A stretch of DNA of 64,000 nucleotides from NCBI RefSeq assembly GCF_002694385.1, contig NZ_NZMB01000005.1, positions 367,739 through 431,738 of the forward strand, given 5' to 3'. The notes below the pieces were generated by a model that was given only the letters and a program-made list of their open reading frames with translations, was not told the DNA's origin and ran no database searches. The position numbers and the translations under genes are program-made. Positions 45,684 to 55,353 of the stretch are shown here, piece by piece; position 1 is the first letter of the stretch; each line of letters begins with the position of its first letter. Origin of the DNA: Sneathiella sp. GTDB lineage: Bacteria; Pseudomonadota; Alphaproteobacteria; Sneathiellales; Sneathiellaceae.

Positions 45684-47111
45684 CTAAACAGAGAAGCCGC
45701 CAAGTTTGGTTTCAAGATATTCCATGATCCCTTCCTTGGCGCCTTCCCGACCTAGTCCGCTGTCCTTCATGCCGCCGAAGGGGGCGGCGGCGCTGGTCGG
45801 GTTAATGTCATTGATGCCGATAATGCCAAAGCGCAGTCCTTCAAACATCCGCATGGCGCGGGAGATGTCCCGCGTATAGACATAGGCGGCAAGGCCATAT
45901 TCGGTGTCATTGGCGCGTTCGAGCACTTCCGTCTCATTATCAAACCGGATAATCGGCGCGACGGGGCCGAAGGTTTCCTCGCGATAGATCAGCATATCTT
46001 CCGTCACATCGGCGAGCACTGTCGGCGCGTAGAAATAGCCCTTGTCGAGACCATTGGATTTGAGCGGAGCGCCGCCTGTGATCAGCCGGGCGCCTTTTGA
46101 AAGGGCGTCCTGGACCTGCCGATCCACCTTATCGACAGCCGTCTGGTTGACGAGTGGGCCGATGGCGACGCCGTCCTCGAACCCGCTGCCCGCCTTCATG
46201 GTGGCAACGCGCGCAGCGAAGGTATCGACAAAGGCGTCATAGGAGCCGTTCTGCACAAAGAAGCGGTTCGGGCTGATGCAGGCCTGACCGGTGTTGAGGA
46301 ATTTGACAAGCGATCCGCCCTTTGCCGCATGGGCCGGGTCAACATCCTCAAACACGACAAAGGGGGCGTGGCCGCCAAGTTCCGCCGAGACGCGTTTCAT
46401 ATTGGCAGCGGCCTGACCGGCCAGCATCTTGCCAACCTTGGTAGAGCCGGTGAAGGTCAGCTTGCGCACTGCGGGGTGATGGGTGAAAACTTCGCCGACC
46501 GGCTTCGGGTCGAGCGCGGTCACGAGATTGACAACTCCTGCCGGAATACCGGCGGCCTCGAAAATCTCGAACATGGCAATGGCGCAAAGCGGGGTCGCCT
46601 CCGCCGGTTTCATAACCACGGTGCAACCGGCGGCGAGGGCCGGACCGACTTTGCGCGTAATCATGGAGATGGGGTAATTCCACGGGGTGACCGCCGCGAC
46701 CACACCCACCGGCTGCTTCAGGACCATGAAACGCTGATCTGCGCGGGAGGAGGGCAGGATTTCCCCGTTGATGCGTTTGGCTTCCTCTGCATACCAGAGC
46801 AGGAAGTCGGCGCCATACTGCACTTCGTTGCGGGCTGCCTTGAGGGGTTTGCCCTGTTCTTCGGTCATGGTGCGGGCGAGGTCCTCTTTTCGCTCCATCA
46901 TGATCTCGTAGGCTTTATAGAGATAGGCCGATCGCTGATAGGCGGTTGTCTGTGACCAGTCGCGGAAGGCCGTATCCGCCGCCTCGATCGCCTGTGTGGC
47001 TTCTGCCGCGCCGCCGTCGGGGACCTGCCGGATCACGTCTCCGGTTGCAGGATTGAGGACATCAAAGCTGCCGCCGCTTGATGCGGCGATCCATTTTCCG
47101 TTTATAAACAT
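45684..47111 (-). CDS. NAD(P)-dependent succinate-semialdehyde-type dehydrogenase
   Basis: A 475-residue aldehyde dehydrogenase. 'WNYPISMITRKVGPALAAGCTVVMKPAEATPL' is the cofactor region, 'AELGGHAPFVVFEDVDP' carries the general-base Glu, and 'FLNTGQACISPNRFFV' the catalytic Cys. The C-terminal 'FGGMKDSGLGREGAKEGIMEYLETK' is typical of SSADH/GabD. Overall similarity pattern fits GabD, but related semialdehyde dehydrogenases cannot be excluded. It may work with the omega-aminotransferase at 42105 in GABA-type catabolism. Confidence 0.88.
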   Translation of the reverse strand: MFINGKWIAASSGGSFDVLNPATGDVIRQVPDGGAAEATQAIEAADTAFRDWSQTTAYQRSAYLYKAYEIMMERKEDLARTMTEEQGKPLKAARNEVQYGADFLLWYAEEAKRINGEILPSSRADQRFMVLKQPVGVVAAVTPWNYPISMITRKVGPALAAGCTVVMKPAEATPLCAIAMFEIFEAAGIPAGVVNLVTALDPKPVGEVFTHHPAVRKLTFTGSTKVGKMLAGQAAANMKRVSAELGGHAPFVVFEDVDPAHAAKGGSLVKFLNTGQACISPNRFFVQNGSYDAFVDTFAARVATMKAGSGFEDGVAIGPLVNQTAVDKVDRQVQDALSKGARLITGGAPLKSNGLDKGYFYAPTVLADVTEDMLIYREETFGPVAPIIRFDNETEVLERANDTEYGLAAYVYTRDISRAMRMFEGLRFGIIGINDINPTSAAAPFGGMKDSGLGREGAKEGIMEYLETKLGGFSV

Positions 47112-47471
47112 TGGTTTGTCTGAACCCTTTCAGGGGAAATGTTATGTATTCATGATTGTTTACGCAGCAGTCTAATGAAATCTGCGGGGCAGTCAAAGTA
47201 CTTCAGCCATAGCCGTGACCTCTGTCGCGTCACTGATTTGTGCATCCGCAGCATAATGGATCCTAGAAGCGTTTGATTCGCAACGGGATTTACCCGGCTG
47301 CTAAAACTACATGGGTTTTGCGTGAAAAGTAACATTCCAGGCTTCCCGTCACGGGTGAATGGCGCATGGAATGGGTGCGTAATGCAGATGGCTGCCGGGT
47401 CCCTGCGAATAGGCTTTACGTGAAGCGAGGGCGGTTTTATGCTTCAGGAAATGTCTAATATATAAACTAAC
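47112..47471. other. 360-base divergent intergenic region
   Basis: No gene with coding character was found. It separates the minus-strand dehydrogenase from the plus-strand acyl-CoA synthetase, so both promoters should lie here. The only structure I see is a nested inverted repeat: CATTCCA (47333-47339) and TGGAATG (47367-47373) flank CCCGT-c-ACGGG (47345-47355). The stretch just before the synthetase ATG is AT-rich ('ctaatatataaactaac') and could hold a -10 element, but I cannot pair it with a convincing -35. Confidence 0.6.
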
Positions 47472-49112
47472 ATGGGATTTAATATGCTGGGGCTTATTCA
47501 GGATCGGCCATTGCTGATTTCTTCACTAATCGAATATTCCGGTCAATATCATGGGGATGTCGAAATTGTTTCGCGCACTGTTGAGGGGCCCATTCACCGG
47601 ACCAATTATCGCAATATAAACCTGCGGGCCAAGAAATTGGCTCAGGCGCTGGAACGGCTGGGCGTCAAACTGGGCGACAGGATTGGGACGCTGGCCTGGA
47701 ATGGCTATCGTCATATGGAAATTTATTTCGGGGTCTCCGGCATGGGGGCGGTTTGCCATACCATCAATCCGCGGCTCTTTCCCGAACAGATTGCCTATAT
47801 CGTCAATCATGCGGAGGATAAATATATCTTCGTTGATCTGACCTTCATTCCGCTGCTGGAAGCACTCAAGGAGCATCTGACAAACGTCAAGGGGTTTGTT
47901 GTGATGACGGATAAGGCGCATATGCCCGAAACCTCTCTTCCCAATGTCATCTGCTATGAAACGCTGGTCGAGGCGGAGGATGGGAATTACAACTGGCCGC
48001 AGTTTGATGAGATGACGGCTTCCTCGCTCTGCTACACCTCCGGCACGACGGGTAATCCGAAAGGCGTGCTCTATGCCAACCGCTCGACGATGCTGCACAG
48101 CTATTGTGTCTGTGCCAATGATGGTCTTGGTGTCTCCAACCGGGACAGCATTCTTGCCGTGGTGCCGATGTTCCATGCCAATGCCTGGGGGCTGCCGTAC
48201 GCGGCGGCCATGTGTGGCGCCAAAATGGTGATGCCGGGCGCGGCCATGGATGGCGCTTCCCTCTATGAACTGATGGAGGCCGAAGAAGTCACCCTTGCCG
48301 CTGGGGTGCCAACCATCTGGATGATGCTGCTCGGCTATGTAAAAGAGAATAAGCTCAAATTCTCCACCATGCAGCGGACGGTAATCGGCGGTTCCGCCGC
48401 GCCCCGCTCAATGATTGATACCTTTGTGCAGGAGTATGGCGTCGAGGTGATCCATGCCTGGGGCATGACCGAAACCAGTCCGCTCGGCACCACCGGTAAT
48501 CTGCTGAAAAAACATGCGGATCTTTCGGAGAAAGAAAAAACCGACATCCGGGTCAAACAGGGCCGCGTCATTTTCGGCGTCGAACTCAAGATTACCGGCG
48601 ATGACGGCAAGGAATTGCCGCGCGATGGCGTTGCCTTTGGCGATATCAAGGTGCGCGGGCCCTGGATCACCAGCGGTTATTTCAAGGGCGAGGGCGGTAA
48701 AGTGCTGGATGACGACGGCTGGTTCACAACCGGCGATGTGGGTACGCTCGACGCCGATGGCTATATGCAGATCACGGATCGGTCGAAGGATGTGATTAAA
48801 TCGGGCGGGGAGTGGATATCCTCCATTGATGTGGAGAATGAGGCGCTCGGCTGTCCCGGCATTGTCGAGGCGGCGGTGATCGCCGTACCGCATCCGAAGT
48901 GGGACGAGCGGCCACTGGTCATCGCGGTCAAGGAAAAGGGCCATGCCGTCACCAGGGATGATGTGATCCGCCATCTGGAGAACAGCTTGGCCAAATGGCA
49001 GCTTCCGGATGATGTGGTGTTTGTCGATGAATTGCCGCACACGGCGACGGGCAAGCTGCTGAAGACCAAACTCCGCGAAGAGTTCAAGGACTACAAGTTG
49101 CCGGGTACCTGA
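47472..49112 (+). CDS. Medium/long-chain acyl-CoA synthetase (AMP-forming)
   Basis: A 546-residue ANL-superfamily enzyme that activates fatty acids with ATP and CoA. Motif A1 is '[19 protein letters not shown]', then '[15 protein letters not shown]', '[13 protein letters not shown]', '[35 protein letters not shown]' and the C-terminal catalytic lysine region '[15 protein letters not shown]'. It groups with AlkK-type synthetases by these motifs, though chain length cannot be assigned. ATG 47472 or 47484 ([10 protein letters not shown]) are both possible starts; the second matches the family better. Confidence 0.93.
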   Translation: MGFNMLGLIQDRPLLISSLIEYSGQYHGDVEIVSRTVEGPIHRTNYRNINLRAKKLAQALERLGVKLGDRIGTLAWNGYRHMEIYFGVSGMGAVCHTINPRLFPEQIAYIVNHAEDKYIFVDLTFIPLLEALKEHLTNVKGFVVMTDKAHMPETSLPNVICYETLVEAEDGNYNWPQFDEMTASSLCYTSGTTGNPKGVLYANRSTMLHSYCVCANDGLGVSNRDSILAVVPMFHANAWGLPYAAAMCGAKMVMPGAAMDGASLYELMEAEEVTLAAGVPTIWMMLLGYVKENKLKFSTMQRTVIGGSAAPRSMIDTFVQEYGVEVIHAWGMTETSPLGTTGNLLKKHADLSEKEKTDIRVKQGRVIFGVELKITGDDGKELPRDGVAFGDIKVRGPWITSGYFKGEGGKVLDDDGWFTTGDVGTLDADGYMQITDRSKDVIKSGGEWISSIDVENEALGCPGIVEAAVIAVPHPKWDERPLVIAVKEKGHAVTRDDVIRHLENSLAKWQLPDDVVFVDELPHTATGKLLKTKLREEFKDYKLPGT

Positions 49113-49226
49113 ACGGAACGCTTGGGGCTTATTTGAACAGTCTGACATTTCGTTCACGACGAGGTGTCAGGCTTTCAGTCATTTGCAAGCAGGTGCGATC
49201 AGCAGCAGGCCCGTGCAATATGTTCG

Positions 49227-49640
49227 TTAAAATTTCACGCCGGGCAATAGGCTTGCCTGCTGGATCCAGTCTGTAATCTGGGCCTTATTCCAATCATCAT
49301 TCTCATGGATGTTGACGTAGCGCGTCCCCTCGACTTTTGATGCGACCGGTGGAACGGGGGTTAGAGACGTTCCGCGGGTGAAGGTGAGCTGGACGTATTT
49401 TTTGTAGCAATACATCGCAAAAAACCAGCCATCCGCATTGCCATAAAGCGGTGTGTTCCATTTGACGGCCTTTTGTACGTCCGGGAATACCTGCTCGACA
49501 ATGGCATCTAGCTGTTTGCCAATGTCCTGTTTCCATCCCGGCATGGCGGCAATATAGGCCTGCACCGGCATATCCCCGTCGCCCTTTGGGATTTGCGGAT
49601 TGCCGCTCGAAAGCAGTTTCGGCTTGTCGGTTTCGCTCAT
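49227..49640 (-). CDS. DUF1801 (YdhG-like) protein
   Basis: A 137-residue cytoplasmic protein with 'MPGWKQDIGKQLDAIVEQVFPDVQKAVKWNTPLYG' and 'WFFAMYCYKKYVQLTFTRG', the pattern of DUF1801. Function is unknown. It is convergent with the acyl-CoA synthetase and divergent from the next reductase. Confidence 0.8.
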   Translation of the reverse strand: MSETDKPKLLSSGNPQIPKGDGDMPVQAYIAAMPGWKQDIGKQLDAIVEQVFPDVQKAVKWNTPLYGNADGWFFAMYCYKKYVQLTFTRGTSLTPVPPVASKVEGTRYVNIHENDDWNKAQITDWIQQASLLPGVKF

Positions 49641-49747
49641 CTTATTCCTTTAGCATTAATCTCGGGTGCTGTCGAACGGCAGCCTTGCATTCTGTTCCAC
49701 GATCCGCAACTCTGTTACAGGCGCGGTTTTAACATAAAGGAACACTC

Positions 49748-50764
49748 ATGACGATCATCAACAAGCAGTATCGTCTTGCGGCGCGGCCTCACGGCATTCC
49801 AAAGGACAGCGACTGGGCCTTTACAACGGAGGCGTTGCCGGAAATCGGGACCGGGGAGGTGTTGGTCCGAAATCATTACTGTTCGCTTGATCCGGCGATG
49901 CGCGGCTGGATGAATGAGGGACGGTCCTATATCCCGCCGGTGAAGATTGGCGATGTAATGCGGGCCGGAACTGTCGGAGAGGTGATGGCTTCGAACAGCC
50001 CCGAATTCCGCGCGGGTGATTTCGCCCTCGGGACGCTTGGTATCCAGCAATATGGCAAGGCGGCGGCCAAGGATCTCACAAAGGTGGATCCGTCTCTTGC
50101 GCCGATCGAGCATTTCCTTGGCGGGCTTGGTATGCCGGGGCTGACAGCTTATTTCGGTTTGACGGATGTCGGCGCGGTGAAATCGGGGGATACAGTGCTT
50201 GTCTCCGGCGCGGCCGGGGCGGTCGGTTCCATCGTTGGCCAGATTGCAAAGATCAAGGGCGCCCGGGCCGTTGGTATTGCGGGCGGGGCAGATAAATGCG
50301 CCTATGTGACGGAGGAGCTCGGCTTTGAAGCCTGTGTCGACTATAAGTCTGACCGTTTTCTGGATGATCTGAAAGCCGCCCTTCAGGGGGGCATAGATGT
50401 GTATTTCGACAATGTGGGCGGTGAAATTCTCGACATTGCCCTTGCCCGTATTCGCCGTCACGCCCGTATCGTCATCTGCGGGGCAATTTCGCAATATAAC
50501 AACACTACGCCTATGCGCGGACCGCAGAATTACATCAATTTGCTGGTTCATCATGCCCGGATGGAAGGCTTCGTCGTATTTGACTATCTGTCCCGCTACG
50601 GGGAGGGGACAGAAAAGCTGGCGGCATGGTATTCGGAGGGTAAACTCACATTCCGTAATCATATTGAGGATGGCATAGAAAATTTCCCGGGGGCGCTGCT
50701 TAAGCTGTTCTCCGGCGAAAATAACGGTAAATTGCTGTTGAAGGTAATCGAGACGCCGACATAA
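49748..50764 (+). CDS. NADP-dependent MDR oxidoreductase (CurA/PTGR-like)
   Basis: A 338-residue medium-chain reductase without zinc ligands. 'LVRNHYCSLDPAMRGWMNEGRSY' and the Rossmann 'DTVLVSGAAGAVGSIVGQIAKIKGARAVGIAGG', plus 'DVYFDNVGGEILDIAL', match NADPH-dependent curcumin/alkenal reductases and prostaglandin reductases. It is likely an alkenal or enone reductase; the natural substrate is unknown. ATG is preceded by AAAGGAACACTC. Confidence 0.88.
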   Translation: MTIINKQYRLAARPHGIPKDSDWAFTTEALPEIGTGEVLVRNHYCSLDPAMRGWMNEGRSYIPPVKIGDVMRAGTVGEVMASNSPEFRAGDFALGTLGIQQYGKAAAKDLTKVDPSLAPIEHFLGGLGMPGLTAYFGLTDVGAVKSGDTVLVSGAAGAVGSIVGQIAKIKGARAVGIAGGADKCAYVTEELGFEACVDYKSDRFLDDLKAALQGGIDVYFDNVGGEILDIALARIRRHARIVICGAISQYNNTTPMRGPQNYINLLVHHARMEGFVVFDYLSRYGEGTEKLAAWYSEGKLTFRNHIEDGIENFPGALLKLFSGENNGKLLLKVIETPT

Positions 50765-50852
50765 TTTAACCGGATTTGCCGGTTAATGGGCGGCGCGTCG
50801 AAGATCATCCTGCTGGTGATCAAGCCAGATATGAAAGAGGAAAGAACCGCCG

Positions 50853-52088
50853 ATGGCGTCATTGAGTCTGTTGTTGATTTTTGTGTCCGTGCTCTTTGTC
50901 ATCGGTTGCCTTTTAACGCCAGTTGCCGCCCGCCTCGGGGCTCCTTTCCTGCTTCTCTTCCTCTGTATCGGCATGCTGATGGGAGAGGATGGTCTTGGCG
51001 GTATCCGCTTCGATGATTTTCCTCTTGCTTATGAGATCGGCTCTGTCGCCCTTGCCCTGATCCTGTTTGCCGGCGGGCTGGATACGGACCGGAAAACCCT
51101 GAAGCTCGCAGCCGCGCCCGCCTTTGTGCTGTCCATTGGCGGGGTTGTGGCCACCTCGGCGATCGTCGGCATAGTGATTTATATGTTTTTCAGTATCTCG
51201 CTCGCCGAGAGCCTGCTGCTGGGGGCGGTGGTCGGTTCGACAGATGCGGCGGCCACTTTCCTGCTGCTCGGACAGCGGAACATCAAGCTGAAGCATGACC
51301 TGAGTGAAACCCTGATGGTGGAGGCCGGTATCAATGATCCCATGGCGATCTTCCTCACCATCACCATGGTGGCCATCGTCGATAACAATCTGCCTTTCAC
51401 CATACCGACGCTGGTCTCCTTCCTGCCCGAGCTGGTTATGCAGCTTGGGTTGGGCTTGCTGCTGGGCGGGATTGGCGGCTTTATTGCGTCGGTCCTCATC
51501 AACCGTGTGAAGATGCCGGTCGGGCTGTTCGCGCCATTTGCGACGGCGGCGGCGTTGCTGATTTTCGGCACTACCGCAATTTTCGGAGGAAGCGGCTTTC
51601 TTGCGGTTTTCATTGGCGGGGTGGTGCTGCGGGATCGCATGGCGCATCAGATGGAACGGGTGAGACAGTTTCATGACGGTCTTTCCTGGATCAGCCAGAT
51701 TGTCCTCTTCCTCATGCTCGGGATGCTGGTTGCGCCGCGCGATCTGCTGGATCATATCGCCCTTGGCCTTGGCGTTGCGGTCGTGCTGATGTTTATTGCC
51801 CGGCCAGTGGCGACGGTCCTTTGCCTGGCGCCGTTTCGGATCGGCTGGCGTCAGCAGGCCTTTGTCGGCTGGGTGGGGCTGCGCGGGGCGGTGCCGATCT
51901 TTCTTGCCATTATCCCGGTGATCAGCCCGGGACCCGTCGGCTCCGGATTTTTCGATGTGGTTTTCGTGGTTGTGATTGCCTCCCTGTTTGTGCAGGGCTG
52001 GACAATCTCACTGGTGGCGCGCTGGTTGGGGCTGATCGCCGAGCCTGAAGACGGGCCGGAGTTGCCGCTCGGTAAAGCCAAGGATTGA
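50853..52088 (+). CDS. CPA-family cation/proton antiporter (NhaP2-like, short)
   Basis: A 411-residue protein with about 12 membrane helices. 'GCLLTPVAARLGAPFLLLFLCIGMLMGEDGLGGI' and 'GAVVGSTDAAATFLLL' with the conserved Asp pair region, and 'VEAGINDPMAIFLTITM' with the ND motif, match K+/H+ or Na+/H+ antiporters of the NhaP2/CvrA group. Unlike full NhaP2 (about 580 residues), no cytoplasmic TrkA-C/CorC-like regulatory tail follows: the protein ends soon after the last helix ('EDGPELPLGKAKD'). ATG 50853 lies 10 bases after AGAGGAAAG. Confidence 0.86.
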   Translation: MASLSLLLIFVSVLFVIGCLLTPVAARLGAPFLLLFLCIGMLMGEDGLGGIRFDDFPLAYEIGSVALALILFAGGLDTDRKTLKLAAAPAFVLSIGGVVATSAIVGIVIYMFFSISLAESLLLGAVVGSTDAAATFLLLGQRNIKLKHDLSETLMVEAGINDPMAIFLTITMVAIVDNNLPFTIPTLVSFLPELVMQLGLGLLLGGIGGFIASVLINRVKMPVGLFAPFATAAALLIFGTTAIFGGSGFLAVFIGGVVLRDRMAHQMERVRQFHDGLSWISQIVLFLMLGMLVAPRDLLDHIALGLGVAVVLMFIARPVATVLCLAPFRIGWRQQAFVGWVGLRGAVPIFLAIIPVISPGPVGSGFFDVVFVVVIASLFVQGWTISLVARWLGLIAEPEDGPELPLGKAKD

Positions 52089-52201
52089 TTTTTGCCCCTG
52101 AACGGCTTAATTAAACGCGAGCCTGCGAGACGGTTTGTGATCGTGGGTGTTTGAGATTTACGCCCGGAGACCCGCGTGGGATCCGGCCATCAGGACCTAC
52201 C

Positions 52202-53791
52202 ATGACGATGCTGGAAGAACGGGTTGCCAACCGGCGGACCTTTGCAATTATCGCCCATCCGGATGCGGGCAAGACGACGCTGACCGAAAAGCTGCTGCTG
52301 TTCGGCGGCGCCATTCAGCTTGCCGGTGCGGTGAAAACCCGCGGGGAACAGCGGCGCGCGCGGTCCGACTGGATGAAGGTGGAGCGGGAGCGGGGTATCT
52401 CTGTTGCCTCCTCCGTCATGACTTTCGATTATCGCGGCAAGACCTTCAATCTGCTGGATACGCCGGGCCATGAGGATTTCAGCGAGGATACTTATCGCAC
52501 CCTGACGGCGGTGGACAGTGCGGTGATGGTGCTGGATGGCGCCAAGGGTATTGAAAGCCAGACCCGCAAGCTGTTTGAGGTGTGCCGCCTGCGCGATATG
52601 CCGATCACCACCTTCATCAATAAATTTGACCGGGAGGCGCTGGACCCGTTCGATCTCATTGACGATATAGAGCAGACGCTGGCGCTTGACGTGGTGCCAG
52701 CGAGTTGGCCCATCGGCATGGGGCGGAATTTTCTTGGATGTTATGATCTGTTCAATGACCGTCTGGTCCTGGTTTCAAAGGGCAAGGAAAATCATACGGA
52801 TGAAGGGGTGACCTGTAATGGCCTCGATGATCCGAAGCTGGACGAGCTGTTGCCTGCGGAGGCGGTCGCGAAGCTGCGTGAGGATGTGGAAATGGCCCGC
52901 GGCCTCTGCCCGGAGTTCGATATGCAGGCGTTTCTTGACGGGACGCAGACGCCCGTCTATTTCGGCAGTGCCGTCAATAACTTCGGAGTGGAAACGCTGC
53001 TGAACGGTTTGACCGATGCGGCGCCAAGCCCGCGCGCGGCCCCGGCAGGGGGGCGGCAGGTTTCTCCGCTTGAAAGCAAGGTCAGCGGATTTATCTTCAA
53101 AATCCAGGCGAATATGGACCCAAAACACCGGGACCGTATCGCGTTCATGCGGCTGGTGTCGGGCCATTTCAAACGCGGCGCCAAGCTGAAACATGTCCGG
53201 AGCGAGAAAATTCTCAATATTCATAACCCGGTGTTGTTTCTGGCGCAGGACCGGGAGTTGGCAGAGGAGGCTTGGCCCGGCGACATCATCGGCATTCCCA
53301 ACCATGGCAACCTCAGGATCGGCGATGCGCTGACGGAAGGGGAGGAAATCCGCTTTACCGGCATCCCGAGCTTTGCGCCGGAACTGCTCCAGAAAGTGCG
53401 CCCTGTCGATCCGATGCGCGCCAAGCATCTCGGCCGTGCGCTTGTCCAACTGGCGGAAGAAGGGGCGGCCCGCACCTTCAAGACACGGCTTGGTTCCGAA
53501 TGGGTGGTGGGCGTTGTTGGCGGCCTGCAATTCGAAGTGCTGGCCGATCGTATCCGGACGGAATATGATATCCCGGTGAATTTCCAGCAGACGGAGCTTT
53601 ATACCGCCCGCTGGGTCGAATGTGATGATACGCGAGAGATGAAAAAATTCATCGACGCCAATCAGGCCTCACTTGCCGAGGACCATGATGACGCGCCGGT
53701 ATTTCTCGCCCGCAACAGTTGGCATCTTGAACGGGCGGAAAAGGACTGGCCCGCCATCCGCTTCCTCAAAACGAAAGAACAGTCCGCATAG
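52202..53791 (+). CDS. prfC: Peptide chain release factor 3 (RF3)
   Basis: A 529-residue translational GTPase that recycles RF1/RF2 after termination. G1 'AHPDAGKTTLTEKLL', the switch region 'RGISVASSVMTF', G3 'DTPGHEDFSEDTYR' and G4 'NKFDRE' are intact, and the C-terminal domain III ('VNFQQTELYTARWVE') is typical. I chose ATG 52202 because it gives the exact usual length and N-terminus ('MTMLEERVANRRTFAII'); the track start adds 17 residues. yajQ follows. Confidence 0.95.
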   Translation: MTMLEERVANRRTFAIIAHPDAGKTTLTEKLLLFGGAIQLAGAVKTRGEQRRARSDWMKVERERGISVASSVMTFDYRGKTFNLLDTPGHEDFSEDTYRTLTAVDSAVMVLDGAKGIESQTRKLFEVCRLRDMPITTFINKFDREALDPFDLIDDIEQTLALDVVPASWPIGMGRNFLGCYDLFNDRLVLVSKGKENHTDEGVTCNGLDDPKLDELLPAEAVAKLREDVEMARGLCPEFDMQAFLDGTQTPVYFGSAVNNFGVETLLNGLTDAAPSPRAAPAGGRQVSPLESKVSGFIFKIQANMDPKHRDRIAFMRLVSGHFKRGAKLKHVRSEKILNIHNPVLFLAQDRELAEEAWPGDIIGIPNHGNLRIGDALTEGEEIRFTGIPSFAPELLQKVRPVDPMRAKHLGRALVQLAEEGAARTFKTRLGSEWVVGVVGGLQFEVLADRIRTEYDIPVNFQQTELYTARWVECDDTREMKKFIDANQASLAEDHDDAPVFLARNSWHLERAEKDWPAIRFLKTKEQSA

Positions 53792-53814
53792 GGACATAGC
53801 CGAAGGAGAGAATC

Positions 53815-54300
53815 ATGCCCTCATTTGATATTGTCTCAAAAACCGATTTGGCGGAGGTGGATAACGCCCTCAACAACATCCGCCGGGAGATCGAGACCCG
53901 CTACGATTTCAAGGGCAGTAATTGCCGCATTGAGCGGGCGGAGGAAGTCATCACCATCCATGCGGATGATGATCTGAAGCTCAAGCAGATGCATGAACTT
54001 CTGGCGGCGCATCTGACTCGCCGCAAGATTGATGCGGGCGTGCTCGACTATAAAACCCCTGAAACAGCAGCCGGGCAGAGTGTGCGGCAGGTGGTTGTTG
54101 TTCGTCAGGGAATTGACAAGGAGCTGGCGAAAAAGCTGGTCAAGGAGATCAAGGGATCAAAGATCAAGGTTCAGGTCGCCATCCAGGGGGATGAACTCCG
54201 CGTGACCGGTAAAAAACGCGATGATTTGCAGGAGACCATCGCCTTTTGCAAGGGGCTGAAACAGGAATTGCCCCTGCAATATGTAAATTTCCGCGACTAG
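53815..54300 (+). CDS. yajQ: YajQ family nucleotide-binding protein
   Basis: A 161-residue protein with two ferredoxin-like repeats: 'SFDIVSKTDLAEVDNALNNIRREIETRYDFKGSN' and 'VKEIKGSKIKVQVAIQGDELRVTGKKRDDLQ'. YajQ proteins bind nucleotides, and in Xanthomonas a homolog binds cyclic di-GMP; the role in this organism is unknown. GAAGGAGAGAATC precedes the ATG. Its place 24 bases after prfC suggests cotranscription. Confidence 0.94.
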   Translation: MPSFDIVSKTDLAEVDNALNNIRREIETRYDFKGSNCRIERAEEVITIHADDDLKLKQMHELLAAHLTRRKIDAGVLDYKTPETAAGQSVRQVVVVRQGIDKELAKKLVKEIKGSKIKVQVAIQGDELRVTGKKRDDLQETIAFCKGLKQELPLQYVNFRD

Positions 54301-54373
54301 CCCATCGTGACAGGGGCAGGGGAGAGGGACAGGATTAGTCTCTGCACTCGTGCTTTAAGGTGAAATGCCCGGA

Positions 54374-55270
54374 TCAGCCGAGAGAATAAAGCGCGGATGA
54401 GGTTGCGGGGCCATCGGATTTCACTTCGCCCGTATTGATCATATGCAGAATATGAGCGTAGACGGAACGCCCCGCCGCGCCATGCAGATGTTCCGGCACG
54501 TCTTTATACATACGCCGCACCATGTCCGGGATATACATCGGCCCGGATTTGAGACAGCCGCGGATCTGGTCCATCCGCTCCTGCCGGTGGGCAATCAGCG
54601 CTTCGACGAAAGGCTTCGTTTCGGTGATTGCCGGACCATGAGTTGGCCAGTAGACGTCATAGTCAAATTGCAGCAGCTTTTCCAGGCTCTGCATATAGTC
54701 GCTCATATTGCCATCGGGCGGTGAGACGACGGTGGTGGACCAGCCCATCACATGATCGCCGGTAAAAAGGGTTTTTTCCTCGCGCAGGCCGAAACAGACA
54801 TGGTTGGACAGATGCCCGGGCGTATGGATGACATCAACGGTCCAGCCATTGCCAAGAATGACGTCGCCATCCTCCAGCTTGACATCGGGCATAAAGTCCG
54901 TATCGCCGCCTTCCTCCAGCTTGAACTCAGAGACGCCGCCACCATGCGGGCCGAAGCCATAGGTGCGCGCGCCGGTAAGTTGCTTTAGCGGTTCAGCGGC
55001 CGGGGAATGATCGTGATGGGTGTGGGTGATCAGAATATGGGTCACCATCTCGCCTTTCAGCGCCGCCATCAGCGCGCCGACATGCGCACCGTCGAGCGGC
55101 CCCGGATCAACCACGGCCACTTCCCCGTGACCGATGATATAGGTGCCGGTGCCATGAAAGGTGAAGGCGCTGGGATTACGGGCAATGACCCGGCGGATGT
55201 GGGGACTTAGAGTTTCCGAAGTCCCGTATTCGAATGCCAATTCTTTCTTGAAGGGGATCGTGACCGCCAT
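54374..55270 (-). CDS. Metallo-beta-lactamase-fold hydrolase, LACTB2-like
   Basis: A 298-residue MBL-fold protein. The zinc-binding motif is 'LITHTHHDHSPAAEPL' (residues 81-96), with further ligands in 'VDVIHTPGHLSNHVCF' and 'LFTGDHVMGWSTTVV' and a late His in 'WPTHGPAI'. A C-terminal winged-helix-like tail ('MYKDVPEHLHGAAGRSVYAHILHM') as in LACTB2 endoribonuclease-like proteins follows. The substrate is unknown. AGAGGAAT precedes the start. A candidate promoter with tandem TTGACAGTTT repeats lies about 90 bases upstream. Confidence 0.88.
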   Translation of the reverse strand: MAVTIPFKKELAFEYGTSETLSPHIRRVIARNPSAFTFHGTGTYIIGHGEVAVVDPGPLDGAHVGALMAALKGEMVTHILITHTHHDHSPAAEPLKQLTGARTYGFGPHGGGVSEFKLEEGGDTDFMPDVKLEDGDVILGNGWTVDVIHTPGHLSNHVCFGLREEKTLFTGDHVMGWSTTVVSPPDGNMSDYMQSLEKLLQFDYDVYWPTHGPAITETKPFVEALIAHRQERMDQIRGCLKSGPMYIPDMVRRMYKDVPEHLHGAAGRSVYAHILHMINTGEVKSDGPATSSALYSLG

Positions 55271-55353
55271 ATTCCTCTTTCCGGTTTTTTGAAGATTGTA
55301 ACCATATGAGCGGGAGCGGCAACAGGAATGTTATCTTATGTGAATTTTGGCGG

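Noticed and set aside
49142-49170. Inverted repeat CTGACA...TGTCAG between the acyl-CoA synthetase and DUF1801 genes, as terminator
   Set aside because: The stem is only 6 bp with a 17-base loop and has no T-tract.
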